DNA from: Barnesiella sp.
Lineage (GTDB): Bacteria > Bacteroidota > Bacteroidia > Bacteroidales > Muribaculaceae
NCBI GenBank assembly: GCA_014801075.1
Contig: JAAVEW010000005.1
Coordinates: forward strand, 8,590 to 72,589
Length of the DNA stretch: 64,000 nucleotides
Direction of reading: 5' to 3'
Below are positions 45,177 through 53,004 of the stretch, in pieces. The translations under genes and the position numbers were made by a program. The first letter of the stretch is position 1. Each line of letters starts with the position of its first letter. Under the pieces are notes generated by a model. The model did not search any database, was not told the origin of the DNA, and saw nothing but the letters and a program-made list of their open reading frames with translations.

Positions 45177-46112
45177 ATGAAAAAAATCGCAACACTCATA
45201 GCAGTCCTGATGGTCATGCTCCCGGTAGTCACCGCGTCGGCCCGGACGCCGATAGCCGACACTCAGGCTCCCCGCTACGACAAGGTCAAGGATTTCAGCA
45301 ACAACTTTATAATCAACGAGAATATCCTCGGCCACGACAAGATAAAACTTGACTCACTGAGCGACTCCAGTCCCTACCTCGACGAGAAGGTCATCATAGG
45401 CAACGACACGGTCAGCATCATTCTTCCCGACAAGAACTACGGCCGCTATGACCGCGGCCTCTTCAACTTCCTCATCATCCCCAAAGGTCAGTGGTCGTTT
45501 GGCGTTACAGCATCCTACGGCGAGTTTGACACCGACGACGTGGAGGTGCTCTCCATTCTCAAGAACTTCGACATAAAGGTCAAGACCTACTCGCTGAAGC
45601 CGTCAATCTCCTATTTCTTCCGCAGCAATCAGTCGATAGGTATCAAGTTCAACTACACCCACTCGGCTATCGACCTCAACAACATGACCTTCGACTTTGA
45701 CGACGACCTCAACTTCTCGTTGCACGATGTCAGCTACTACTATCAATCCTACTCGGCATCAATCAATTACCGCAACTATATAGGTCTCGGCCCGGAGAAA
45801 CGTTTCGCCATATTCAACGAGGTTGACCTCGGCTTCGGCAGCGGCTCGTCGCGCTTCAGACGCCTCTACAACGACGAACCGCGCGACACGCGCACCAACC
45901 TCACCATGGCAAGCCTCAACTTCAGCCCCGGTCTGTGCGTGTTCATCATGGACTACATCTCGTTCAATGTATCGTTCGGCGTGTTCGGTCTCAACATGAC
46001 CCACGAGAAGCAGACCACCAACGGACACCCCGACGGCTCGCGTTTCTCCTCAGGCGCCAACTTCAAGTTCAACATCTTCAACATCAACTTCGGTATGGCC
46101 GTGCATATTTAG
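45177..46112 (+). CDS. Outer-membrane beta-barrel protein (cluster gene 2)
   Basis: A 311-residue exported protein, paralogous to the upstream gene but with an extra about 80-residue N-terminal part after the signal peptide (about 1-22). The barrel region starts LLFN-like at FNFLIIPKGQWSFGVTASYG and ends FNINFGMAVHI, a typical final strand. It may form an outer-membrane pore or a scaffold with its neighbour. The downstream gene encodes a PCMD lipoprotein, which suggests joint handling of a surface substrate. No enzyme motif is seen. Confidence 0.75.
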   Translation: MKKIATLIAVLMVMLPVVTASARTPIADTQAPRYDKVKDFSNNFIINENILGHDKIKLDSLSDSSPYLDEKVIIGNDTVSIILPDKNYGRYDRGLFNFLIIPKGQWSFGVTASYGEFDTDDVEVLSILKNFDIKVKTYSLKPSISYFFRSNQSIGIKFNYTHSAIDLNNMTFDFDDDLNFSLHDVSYYYQSYSASINYRNYIGLGPEKRFAIFNEVDLGFGSGSSRFRRLYNDEPRDTRTNLTMASLNFSPGLCVFIMDYISFNVSFGVFGLNMTHEKQTTNGHPDGSRFSSGANFKFNIFNINFGMAVHI

Positions 46113-46167
46113 CCCGCGTCTCGCGCTATGCCCCACCGCCTTCCCCATACGTCAAATCATAATCAGA

Positions 46168-47748
46168 ATGACTCGATTCCGCAACCCCATATACACCGCC
46201 GTCACTCTCGCCATAATGCTGGCGGGAATACTCAGCGGCTGCATCAAGAACGACATCCCCTACCCCCGCATCCAGCCCAACATCACGAGCCTTAAGGTAG
46301 AGAACCAGTCGCAGGCCGCGCAGATTGACACCATCAACCGCATGGCTACCGTCTACCTCAACGAGGAGGCCGACATCTACAATGTCAACGTGGTTGAATG
46401 CACGCTTTCCGACAAAGCAACCTTTGTTGGCGACTCCATCGCCGGCACTATCGACCTTTCGCAGCCCCGCTACTACATTCTCAGCATATATCAGGAATAT
46501 GTGTGGACGCTGAAAGCCGTGCAGAATATAGCGCGCTACCTCACTGTGGCCAATCAGATAGGTTCGTCGGTAATCGACGTGCCCGGTCGCCGCGTCATAG
46601 TGACACTCCCCACTACCGCCGACCTGTCGAAAGTAAAGGTGCTCACGGCCAAACTCGGGTCGACCGGCTCCACCATCACCCCCGCCATCGAGGGTGAATA
46701 TATCGACCTGACCCACCCTGTCACCGTCACCGTGACCGACTATGGCCGCTCCGCCGACTGGACCATATACTGCGAAGTGACCGAAGCAACGGTAACAACG
46801 GTGCGCGCCGACGCGTGGACCAACGTGGCCTGGGTCTACGGCGAGGCACAGGAGGGACGCGACAACTATATAGAGTATCGCCGAGCCGACGCCTCGCAAT
46901 GGACCCGCGTGCCCGACGCCTGGATGACCGTCGACGGCGGCAGTTTCCACGCCCGCATCATTCACCTCGAATCGCTCACCGACTACGTGGCACGCGCCGT
47001 GTCGGGCGACGAAACGGGTGCAGAAATAGAATTCCGCACAGGTGCCAACATTCAGCCGCCGAATGCCGACTTCGAGAACTGGTGGCTAAACGGCAAGGTG
47101 TGGAATCCCTGGGCCGAGGATGGCGTGCGCTTCTGGGACACCGGCAACAAAGGCGCCACGACTCTCGGGTCGAGCAACACGCAACCTTCCGACGACACTC
47201 CTACCGGCACGGGCCGCTCTGCCAAACTCGAAACCCGCTTCGTGGGCATCGGTATCGTGGGCAAACTTGCCGCGGGCAATATCTTTGCCGGCGAGTATGT
47301 CAAGACCGACGGCACCAACGGTATTTTGAGTTTCGGTCGTGAGTTCAGCGAACATCCTACTCGCCTGCGCGGTTATTATAAGTACCATTCGGCACCCATC
47401 AGCTCGGTTACAACCGGATTCACCGACCTCAAGGACCGCCCCGACACTGCGGTTATATGGGTAGCGCTTATCGACTCGCCCGAACCGCTGGAGATTCGCA
47501 CCAATCCCGCCAACCGACAGCTGTTTGACCCCGAAGCCTCCTACGTAGTGGCCTACGGCAAGTTTGAGACCGGAAGCGACATGGAGCAATGGTCGCCCTT
47601 TGAGTTTGAGCTCAACTACACTGCCACCAATCGCGAGCCCCGCTACCTGCTTATCGTAGGCTCGGCAAGCAAGTATGGCGACTACTTCACCGGCGGCAAC
47701 GGTTCGGTGCTCTTCCTCGACGACTTTGAACTGCTCTACGACTATTGA
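46168..47748 (+). CDS. PCMD-domain lipoprotein (cluster gene 3)
   Basis: A 526-residue predicted lipoprotein with lipobox LAGILSGC (Cys about 25). The N-terminal half is immunoglobulin-like beta-sandwich repeats (VPGRRVIVTLPTTADLSKVKVL). The C-terminal half (about 290-526) resembles the PCMD putative carbohydrate metabolism domain, with NADFENWWLNGKVWNPWAED at its start and VLFLDDFELLYDY at its end. PCMD proteins are often surface-exposed glycan-handling proteins. It sits between two outer-membrane barrel genes, so it may act with them on an extracellular substrate. Confidence 0.8.
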   Translation: MTRFRNPIYTAVTLAIMLAGILSGCIKNDIPYPRIQPNITSLKVENQSQAAQIDTINRMATVYLNEEADIYNVNVVECTLSDKATFVGDSIAGTIDLSQPRYYILSIYQEYVWTLKAVQNIARYLTVANQIGSSVIDVPGRRVIVTLPTTADLSKVKVLTAKLGSTGSTITPAIEGEYIDLTHPVTVTVTDYGRSADWTIYCEVTEATVTTVRADAWTNVAWVYGEAQEGRDNYIEYRRADASQWTRVPDAWMTVDGGSFHARIIHLESLTDYVARAVSGDETGAEIEFRTGANIQPPNADFENWWLNGKVWNPWAEDGVRFWDTGNKGATTLGSSNTQPSDDTPTGTGRSAKLETRFVGIGIVGKLAAGNIFAGEYVKTDGTNGILSFGREFSEHPTRLRGYYKYHSAPISSVTTGFTDLKDRPDTAVIWVALIDSPEPLEIRTNPANRQLFDPEASYVVAYGKFETGSDMEQWSPFEFELNYTATNREPRYLLIVGSASKYGDYFTGGNGSVLFLDDFELLYDY

Positions 47749-47796
47749 TTCTTAGCCCTTTAACTTTTGAATTATTAATCAAACACATACCGCATT

Positions 47797-48459
47797 ATGA
47801 AGAAATTATTCATCTCTCTGATTGCACTCGGCGCAGCAGCGTCGGCATCGGCACAGGCCGACCTTTTTGACAACCCCGACAACGAAGCCTATCTCGGAGC
47901 GCGCATCTCGCTCGACATCTCATCAACCGCCGACGGCAATTCCTACTACTCCAACGGCGCCGGTTTCAGCATTGGTGCAATCTATAATATTCCTCTCTAC
48001 AAGAACCTCTATTTTGAACCGGGACTCTCGCTCTTCTACGACACCTTCGGCGAAGAACTCCTCATTCCCGACGAAAATAATATCTCTTACGGTTCAATCG
48101 ACGGCTCTATACGCAACCTCGGTTTCCGCATTCCCCTCGTAGCCGGTTATCACTTCGACTTCACCGACGACATGCAGCTGTCGGTATTCACCGGTCCGCA
48201 GCTCAATCTTAGCGTTCTTGCCAAGGAACATCTCGGCGACAATTCCTACTCCATCTTCGGCGAATACGGCTTCAAGCACATTGACCTGCAGTGGGCTCTC
48301 GGCGTAGGTCTGACATGGCAAAACTACTACGTATCGGTATCGGGCGGCATCGGCATGACCAAGGTGCGTGACTGGAGCACAACCGACGTCTATGGCAAAA
48401 AAGTCTCCGACTCCTTCCGCCGCAACAACTTCAGCATAACCTTAGGCTACAACTTCTAA
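47797..48459 (+). CDS. Outer-membrane beta-barrel protein (cluster gene 4)
   Basis: A 220-residue protein with a signal peptide (about 1-21, SASAQ). The pattern (AYLGARISLDISSTADGNSY, GFRIPLVAGYHFDFTDDMQL and the final NNFSITLGYNF) is that of the small PorT-like/OMP_b-brl outer-membrane barrels widespread in Bacteroidetes. It ends the cluster and is followed by a 13-bp-stem terminator. The function is unknown. Confidence 0.82.
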   Translation: MKKLFISLIALGAAASASAQADLFDNPDNEAYLGARISLDISSTADGNSYYSNGAGFSIGAIYNIPLYKNLYFEPGLSLFYDTFGEELLIPDENNISYGSIDGSIRNLGFRIPLVAGYHFDFTDDMQLSVFTGPQLNLSVLAKEHLGDNSYSIFGEYGFKHIDLQWALGVGLTWQNYYVSVSGGIGMTKVRDWSTTDVYGKKVSDSFRRNNFSITLGYNF

Positions 48460-48542
48460 CCTCCCGCTGAAACAACCTCCAGCAATAAGCGACAAAAAGG
48501 AAATAAAGCAGAAACAAAGAAATAAAAACATAGCCAAAGCCA

Positions 48543-48572
48543 AAAAGAGCGAGTCTTTTGACTCGCTCTTTT
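48543..48572 (+). terminator. Terminator of the OMP/PCMD cluster
   Basis: AAAAGAGCGAGTC (48543-48555), a TTTT loop and GACTCGCTCTTTT (48560-48572) form a perfect 13-bp stem with a U-tract. Confidence 0.85.
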
Positions 48573-48743
48573 CGTTTACTAAGACCTCAAACACTACGTA
48601 TCCATCCGAGAATGACCGACTTTCACATGCAGTATTGGATTGTAAGTATCTATCGCCTACATAGAATTGATGAGAACAGTAATAAGACGAACAATAATGA
48701 GGAGATAGAGTAATATGAGGATATAATAACAGCTACACATGGA

Positions 48744-48980
48744 AAGGGGCGTCCGAAGGTCGCCGATTTACCAATAACCGGGGCTGCCAAGCGAAGCGCA
48801 GGCGTCCCCGGAATTAATGAGAAAGGAAAAGAGGCGCTCGAAGACCGCCGATTTACAACAGAAAGCCATCTAAATCGGCGGTCTTCGAGCGCCTTTCCCT
48901 ATGCTATCGGGTATTCCCTGCACGTCTCCGCTTCGCTACGACGGGCAGGGTTACTGCTAAATCGGCGGCCTTCGGACGCC
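48744..48980. repeat. Nested inverted repeats sharing a CGCCGATTTA core
   Basis: Four related units: 48744-48770 and 48831-48855 in one direction, 48871-48894 and 48958-48980 in the other. The inner pair (48832-48855 with 48871-48894) is a perfect 24-bp stem with a 15-base loop. The outer pair is also complementary with one G-U-type mismatch. Two further short hairpins (CCGGGG/CCCCGG and CCCTGC/GCAGGG) lie between units. Confidence 0.8.
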
Positions 48981-49117
48981 TCTTCTTCTTTAACGGTAAT
49001 CGGTGACCTGATGCCCATCATGGATTAGCATTACGGAGTTTTGGCCAAAGCTTAAAAATAGGGGAATAATATAGCTGCTGTTTAATGTAAGTATCCGTCA
49101 AATGGCTGATAGTGAGG

Positions 49118-49205
49118 AGCGAGTCGGAGACTCGCTGATTGTTGTTAACCTCGGGCTTTAGCCCGAGGCTCGATGATACTCAGAGGGGTTCGCCTCGGAG
49201 AGGCG
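49118..49205. repeat. Cluster of three short perfect palindromes
   Basis: AGCGAGTC-GGA-GACTCGCT (49118-49136), CCTCGGGCT-TT-AGCCCGAGG (49149-49168) and CGCCTC-GGA-GAGGCG (49191-49205). The first and third share a GGA loop. They look like REP-type intergenic palindromes. Confidence 0.75.
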
Positions 49206-49222
49206 ATTTGTGGTACGCACTG

Positions 49223-49414
49223 TCAGCGGAGGGGATCGGGATTGAGGGGGACAAATATCCAAAAGAGGATATATGCTATAATTCCGGCGCCTGAACAAGC
49301 CAGGACAGCCCAGAAAATGCGGATAATTATCGGGTCAATGCCGAAGTATTCACCGATTCCGCCACACACTCCCGCTATTATGCTATGTATATTTGACCGA
49401 TATAACTTTCTCAT
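49223..49414 (-). CDS. PspC-domain protein
   Basis: A 63-residue single-domain PspC protein, MRKLYRSNIHSIIAGVCGGI, with the family's GVCGGIGEYFGIDPIIIRIFW motif and one membrane helix (about 35-55). PspC proteins respond to membrane stress or regulate other factors; the short form here has no extra domains. Palindromic repeats lie just past its 3' end, and the acyl-CoA synthetase gene is upstream on the same strand. Confidence 0.88.
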   Translation of the reverse strand: MRKLYRSNIHSIIAGVCGGIGEYFGIDPIIIRIFWAVLACSGAGIIAYILFWIFVPLNPDPLR

Positions 49415-49515
49415 AACTAATATAATTGATAGATTAACAAATCATTTCATTTCACCTCGCCAACTGTCAACAGCACCGGGCCGGGGATAACATCGCTCAC
49501 AATCAGCCACGCATC

Positions 49516-51171
49516 TTACTTATATAGATAGCGCTTGATTGACTGCTTGGGCGTCTTTTCAAAGGGGTCGGTGCGAAGCTCGATAGCGTTCACCCGTGAA
49601 TAGCCGGGGAGATCGCGGTTGAGTGCCTTGAGGTTGTCATCCATAATGGCAGCGACTTTGTCGGCTGAGATGCGCGCGCGGCGCAGTGCCTCCCCGTCGG
49701 GATATACGAGGGCTACGAGTTTGCCGTCGCGCTCCACCACGATGCTTTCCGCCACGTAAGGCAGATGGTTGAGTTTGTTTTCAATCTCCTCAGGATAGAT
49801 ATTCTGACCGCTCGGACCGAGTATCATGCTCTTGTCGCGGCCCTTGATGAAGAGGTAACCGTCGGGGTCGAGAATACAGATGTCGCCGGTATTCATCCAG
49901 CCATCCTTCATCACGGCCTCGGTTGCCTCGGCATTCTTATAGTAGCCTTTCATCACATTGTCACCCTTGACCCACAGCGTGCCTGGCACATGGGCGGGGT
50001 CGGCGGAGTCAACGCGGGCCTGCATGCGGTCAACAACGAGTCCGCACGATCCGGGTTTCTGCTTGTCCCAGAAGCAATAGCTTATGAGCGGAGCGCACTC
50101 CGTCATGCCGTAACCCACAGTGTAAGGGAACTTTATCTTAAGCAGGAACTTCTCGACAGCGGGAGCCAGAGCAGCGCCGCCGATAATCAGCTGATGCAGA
50201 TTGCCGCCGAAAGCCTCGATGAGCTGACCGCGCACCTTCTTGTAGACCAAGCTATTGACACCCGGTATATGCGTCAACACCTTCATCATCGGCTTGTTGA
50301 GCACGGGAAACACCTTGCCTACAACGATTTTCTCAATCACGAGCGGCACGGTCACCACCAGCTTAGGTTTCACTTCAGCGAAAGCGCCGAGCAAAATCTT
50401 GGGTGAAGGCACTTTGCCGAGGAAAGTGATGTGACACCCTTTGAGCAAGGGGAAAATCAGTTCGACGAGCAGGCCGAACATGTGGGCGAGCGGAAGCATG
50501 GACACCATGCCGTCGCCGGGGTTGAAAAACTTGATATTGTCGGTTGAGAAGCGGGCGTTGCTCCACAGGTTGCCATATGTGAGCATCACACCCTTTGAGA
50601 GTCCCGTCGAACCGGAAGTGTAGTTGATGACGGCAAGGTCGTCTTTGGTATCATGGAAATAATCCGTGTCGAAATTGCTCTCGGTAATGCCGTCGGGATA
50701 GGCGGCGGCTACGAGTGAGTCGAGATTGCTGAAGGCCGACGTAAGAGCCTTGGAGCGCGAGAAGAGTAGCGAGCGGTTCTCGATGTCAAACACGCCGTCG
50801 ACACCGCCAATCTTCTCCACGTCAAGACCGTTCCACACGTGGGCGTCGACAAAGAAGAGACGCGCGTCGGAGTGTGACACGAGGTGATGTATGCTGTCAT
50901 GGTGGAAGTCATGCAGGATAGGCACCGATACCGCGCCGTAGGTAAGCGCCGACAGGAAAACCACTCCCCAGTGGGAGGAGTTTTTGGCACAGATTGCTAT
51001 CTTGTCGCCGCGGCGTAGACCTGCGTTGCGAAACAGCACGTGCATGCGCGCGATGCGGCGGGTAAGTTCGGAATAAGTAATTGTATTGTCAGCGTTGAGA
51101 TCGGACAACGCCTTGATGTTCTGATTGCGGCGAAACGAAGCCGCCATATCCATCACCAGTGATTGTGTCAT
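49516..51171 (-). CDS. AMP-forming acyl-CoA synthetase (fatty acid-CoA ligase type)
   Basis: A 551-residue adenylate-forming enzyme that activates a fatty acid to its CoA ester. The P-loop-like AMP motif is YTSGSTGLSKGVMLTYGN, followed by GYGMTECAPLIS and the hinge region NTGDICILDPDGYLFIKGRDKSMI. The C-terminal small domain includes YPEEIENKLNHLPYV and the lysine-containing KTPKQSIKRYLYK end. The chain length of the substrate is not evident. A copy of the dispersed repeat ends 17 bases before the ATG. Confidence 0.92.
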   Translation of the reverse strand: MTQSLVMDMAASFRRNQNIKALSDLNADNTITYSELTRRIARMHVLFRNAGLRRGDKIAICAKNSSHWGVVFLSALTYGAVSVPILHDFHHDSIHHLVSHSDARLFFVDAHVWNGLDVEKIGGVDGVFDIENRSLLFSRSKALTSAFSNLDSLVAAAYPDGITESNFDTDYFHDTKDDLAVINYTSGSTGLSKGVMLTYGNLWSNARFSTDNIKFFNPGDGMVSMLPLAHMFGLLVELIFPLLKGCHITFLGKVPSPKILLGAFAEVKPKLVVTVPLVIEKIVVGKVFPVLNKPMMKVLTHIPGVNSLVYKKVRGQLIEAFGGNLHQLIIGGAALAPAVEKFLLKIKFPYTVGYGMTECAPLISYCFWDKQKPGSCGLVVDRMQARVDSADPAHVPGTLWVKGDNVMKGYYKNAEATEAVMKDGWMNTGDICILDPDGYLFIKGRDKSMILGPSGQNIYPEEIENKLNHLPYVAESIVVERDGKLVALVYPDGEALRRARISADKVAAIMDDNLKALNRDLPGYSRVNAIELRTDPFEKTPKQSIKRYLYK

Positions 51172-51187
51172 TTCTCTTTTTCGTTTT

Positions 51188-51213
51188 TTAACAAATATTG
51201 GGGAACGGGGTCT
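51188..51213 (-). repeat. Dispersed repeat, copy 3
   Basis: On the minus strand it reads AGACCCCGTTCCCC then AATATTTGTTAA, identical over 26 bases to the copy at 24418-24443, and lies 17 bases before the acyl-CoA synthetase start. Confidence 0.75.
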
Positions 51214-51267
51214 AATTTATTAACGCCTTTGCGGGTAGTTTTGTTGAGATTGCAATAGATGTCAGCG

Positions 51268-51687
51268 TCAGGGCCGCTGCTTGCGCCACGCCTTGAGCGC
51301 CATTGTTGCGAGCCACGCGCCGGCTGCCGCTCCCGCAGCGTCGGCGAGGAAGTCGAGCCAGTCGCCGGAACGGCCGGCTCCCATCGCCATCTGCAACACT
51401 TCAATCAATCCGCCCGTCGCGGCCGACGCAGCCGCTACGCAAAGGCATGACCGGCGACTGATCGGGGCATACTCTCCGCGGCCACGACGCGCAAGGTCAA
51501 CGACCGCAACAAACGCCAGCGCACCGAACATCACGGCGTGGACCACCTTGTCCAGGCCCGGCACTTCAATGTCATTGTCGGGCAACGGACGCGGCACAAG
51601 CGTGAGATACAGGATGGCAAACATAATCAAAGCGGTGGCAACCCACCGCTTTGGCCATATCTGAAATATTTTATTTACAAGTTTCAC
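51268..51687 (-). CDS. VanZ-like membrane protein
   Basis: A 139-residue membrane protein with four helices. The VanZ-like signature includes LTLVPRPLPDNDIEVPGLDKVVHAVMF-type sequence (here split around GLDKVVHAVM) and the GDWLDFLADAAGAAAGAW helix near the C-terminus. VanZ-family proteins are small envelope proteins of uncertain biochemical role; only some affect teicoplanin susceptibility, so no resistance is implied. It is on the same strand as the acyl-CoA synthetase and TlpA-like genes. Confidence 0.85.
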   Translation of the reverse strand: MKLVNKIFQIWPKRWVATALIMFAILYLTLVPRPLPDNDIEVPGLDKVVHAVMFGALAFVAVVDLARRGRGEYAPISRRSCLCVAAASAATGGLIEVLQMAMGAGRSGDWLDFLADAAGAAAGAWLATMALKAWRKQRP

Positions 51688-51742
51688 TGCTGAATTCTAC
51701 CTTAATTATTTACAGAAGAAATCAACCTTAAATTGCCTGTCC

Positions 51743-52825
51743 TTAATTTGCTGCGATAGAATCGTTGGCTGCAACGGGTTGGTTATAGGCAAGAGGCTTG
51801 GGAGCATAGGCTTCCTCAAGGATAGCGTTAAGCTCGGCATCCTCGGGGTTGCGGGCTATGATAGTGCCGTCAGGACCGAAAAGGATGATGCAGGGAATAC
51901 CGAGAATACCGTAGATGTCGGTGGGGATAGTCTGCGCGTCGATAATCTGTTTCCAAGGGAGTTCCAGTTTGTCAATAGTAGCGAGAGACTTCGCCGGTTC
52001 GTCCCACACTGCCACGCCGAGCACTTCAAGACCTTTGGGAGCATACTGACTGTAAATCTCCTTGAGGTGAGGCATCTTGCGCATGCAGGGGCCGCACCAG
52101 CTTGCCCAGAAGTCAACGAGGGTGTAGTTGCCTTTGCCCACGTAGTCGCTGAGGCGATGGGTGTTGCCATCGTATGTCACCTCGAAGTCGGTGAACATCT
52201 TGCCGGGAGCGGTGGCGTCCTGGCTGTCATATACGCTCTTCATCTTCTGCACACGCTTGTAGTTGTTGAGCGAGGGATTCTTGGCGAGAGCGGCGTTAAA
52301 CTGATCGCGGTCCATCTCGTAGGCTTCCTGCATGAAGAAGTAGTAGCCGATGGGATTGTCGATATTGGCATTTTTCATGCTGTCGGTAAGAGCGGCATAT
52401 TCGGTATAAATCTGCTGCTGACCGGCGGCATCGTCGGGTGAAAGCATCTGCATTTTGGCCGAGAGGGCGTTGACCTTTTCGGCGTAGTCATTGAGCGCGG
52501 TGTTGAGAGGAGTACCGGTTGCATCACCGCCGGCAACATTGATGTCGCCCTGCTCGAGCACGAACATGCCCATGCGGTTGCCGTCCGATACCAGACGAAC
52601 GAACGCAGGGTTCTCAATGCGGCCGGCGAACACAGCCTTACCGTCGGCCACGACAGTAGAGTCGATATTCTCCGATGTGTCATAGTCGAGAAGATAGACC
52701 ATCGAACCGTTTTCGAGCGAGGGCTCCTCAACGGTCACTTTATAATTGTTGGGCTCAGCCTTGGCGGTGCAGGCCACGAGGGCCAGCGCTGCGAGGGGAA
52801 CAAGAATTGCTTTTTTCATATTCAT
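51743..52825 (-). CDS. TlpA/DUF4369-like thioredoxin-fold lipoprotein
   Basis: A 360-residue lipoprotein with lipobox LALVAC (Cys19). Residues about 25-110 are a DUF4369-like beta domain (YKVTVEEPSLENGSMVYLL). The thioredoxin domain (about 205-340) has the redox motif WCGPC at 243-247 in LVDFWASWCGPCMRKMP and the cis-Pro loop GIPCIILF. The extra Cys beside the cis-Pro is notable. Such proteins reduce or isomerise disulfides in periplasmic proteins or act in cytochrome maturation. The partner is not identified. Confidence 0.9.
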   Translation of the reverse strand: MNMKKAILVPLAALALVACTAKAEPNNYKVTVEEPSLENGSMVYLLDYDTSENIDSTVVADGKAVFAGRIENPAFVRLVSDGNRMGMFVLEQGDINVAGGDATGTPLNTALNDYAEKVNALSAKMQMLSPDDAAGQQQIYTEYAALTDSMKNANIDNPIGYYFFMQEAYEMDRDQFNAALAKNPSLNNYKRVQKMKSVYDSQDATAPGKMFTDFEVTYDGNTHRLSDYVGKGNYTLVDFWASWCGPCMRKMPHLKEIYSQYAPKGLEVLGVAVWDEPAKSLATIDKLELPWKQIIDAQTIPTDIYGILGIPCIILFGPDGTIIARNPEDAELNAILEEAYAPKPLAYNQPVAANDSIAAN

Positions 52826-53004
52826 AATATTTAATTGTTATCAGTGATTACGAGCCGTGCCGACACCGTGGCTGGAATCATTGCCTGCGCCGACGCGGCT
52901 CTTCCACCGTTACAAACAGTTGATTACATCATTTTGTTTGTGGTCAGGCTGATGTTGAAATCAGTTTATACTTGGAGTGTATTTAAATAACCTTCAACTT
53001 CCGC

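Larger units (their letters stand above)
48573..49222. other. Gene-free, palindrome-rich stretch
   Basis: No coding gene is supported. The first 170 bases (48573-48743) show nothing recognised. After that come two nested inverted-repeat pairs (48744-48980) and three short palindromes (49118-49136, 49149-49168, 49191-49205), annotated separately. Confidence 0.6.

Noticed and set aside
48744..48980. CRISPR array
   Set aside because: The four units are inverted relative to each other and not evenly spaced; there are no spacers and no cas genes.
49173..49490. Plus-strand open frame over the PspC gene
   Set aside because: It is antisense to a clear PspC domain and contains the palindromes.
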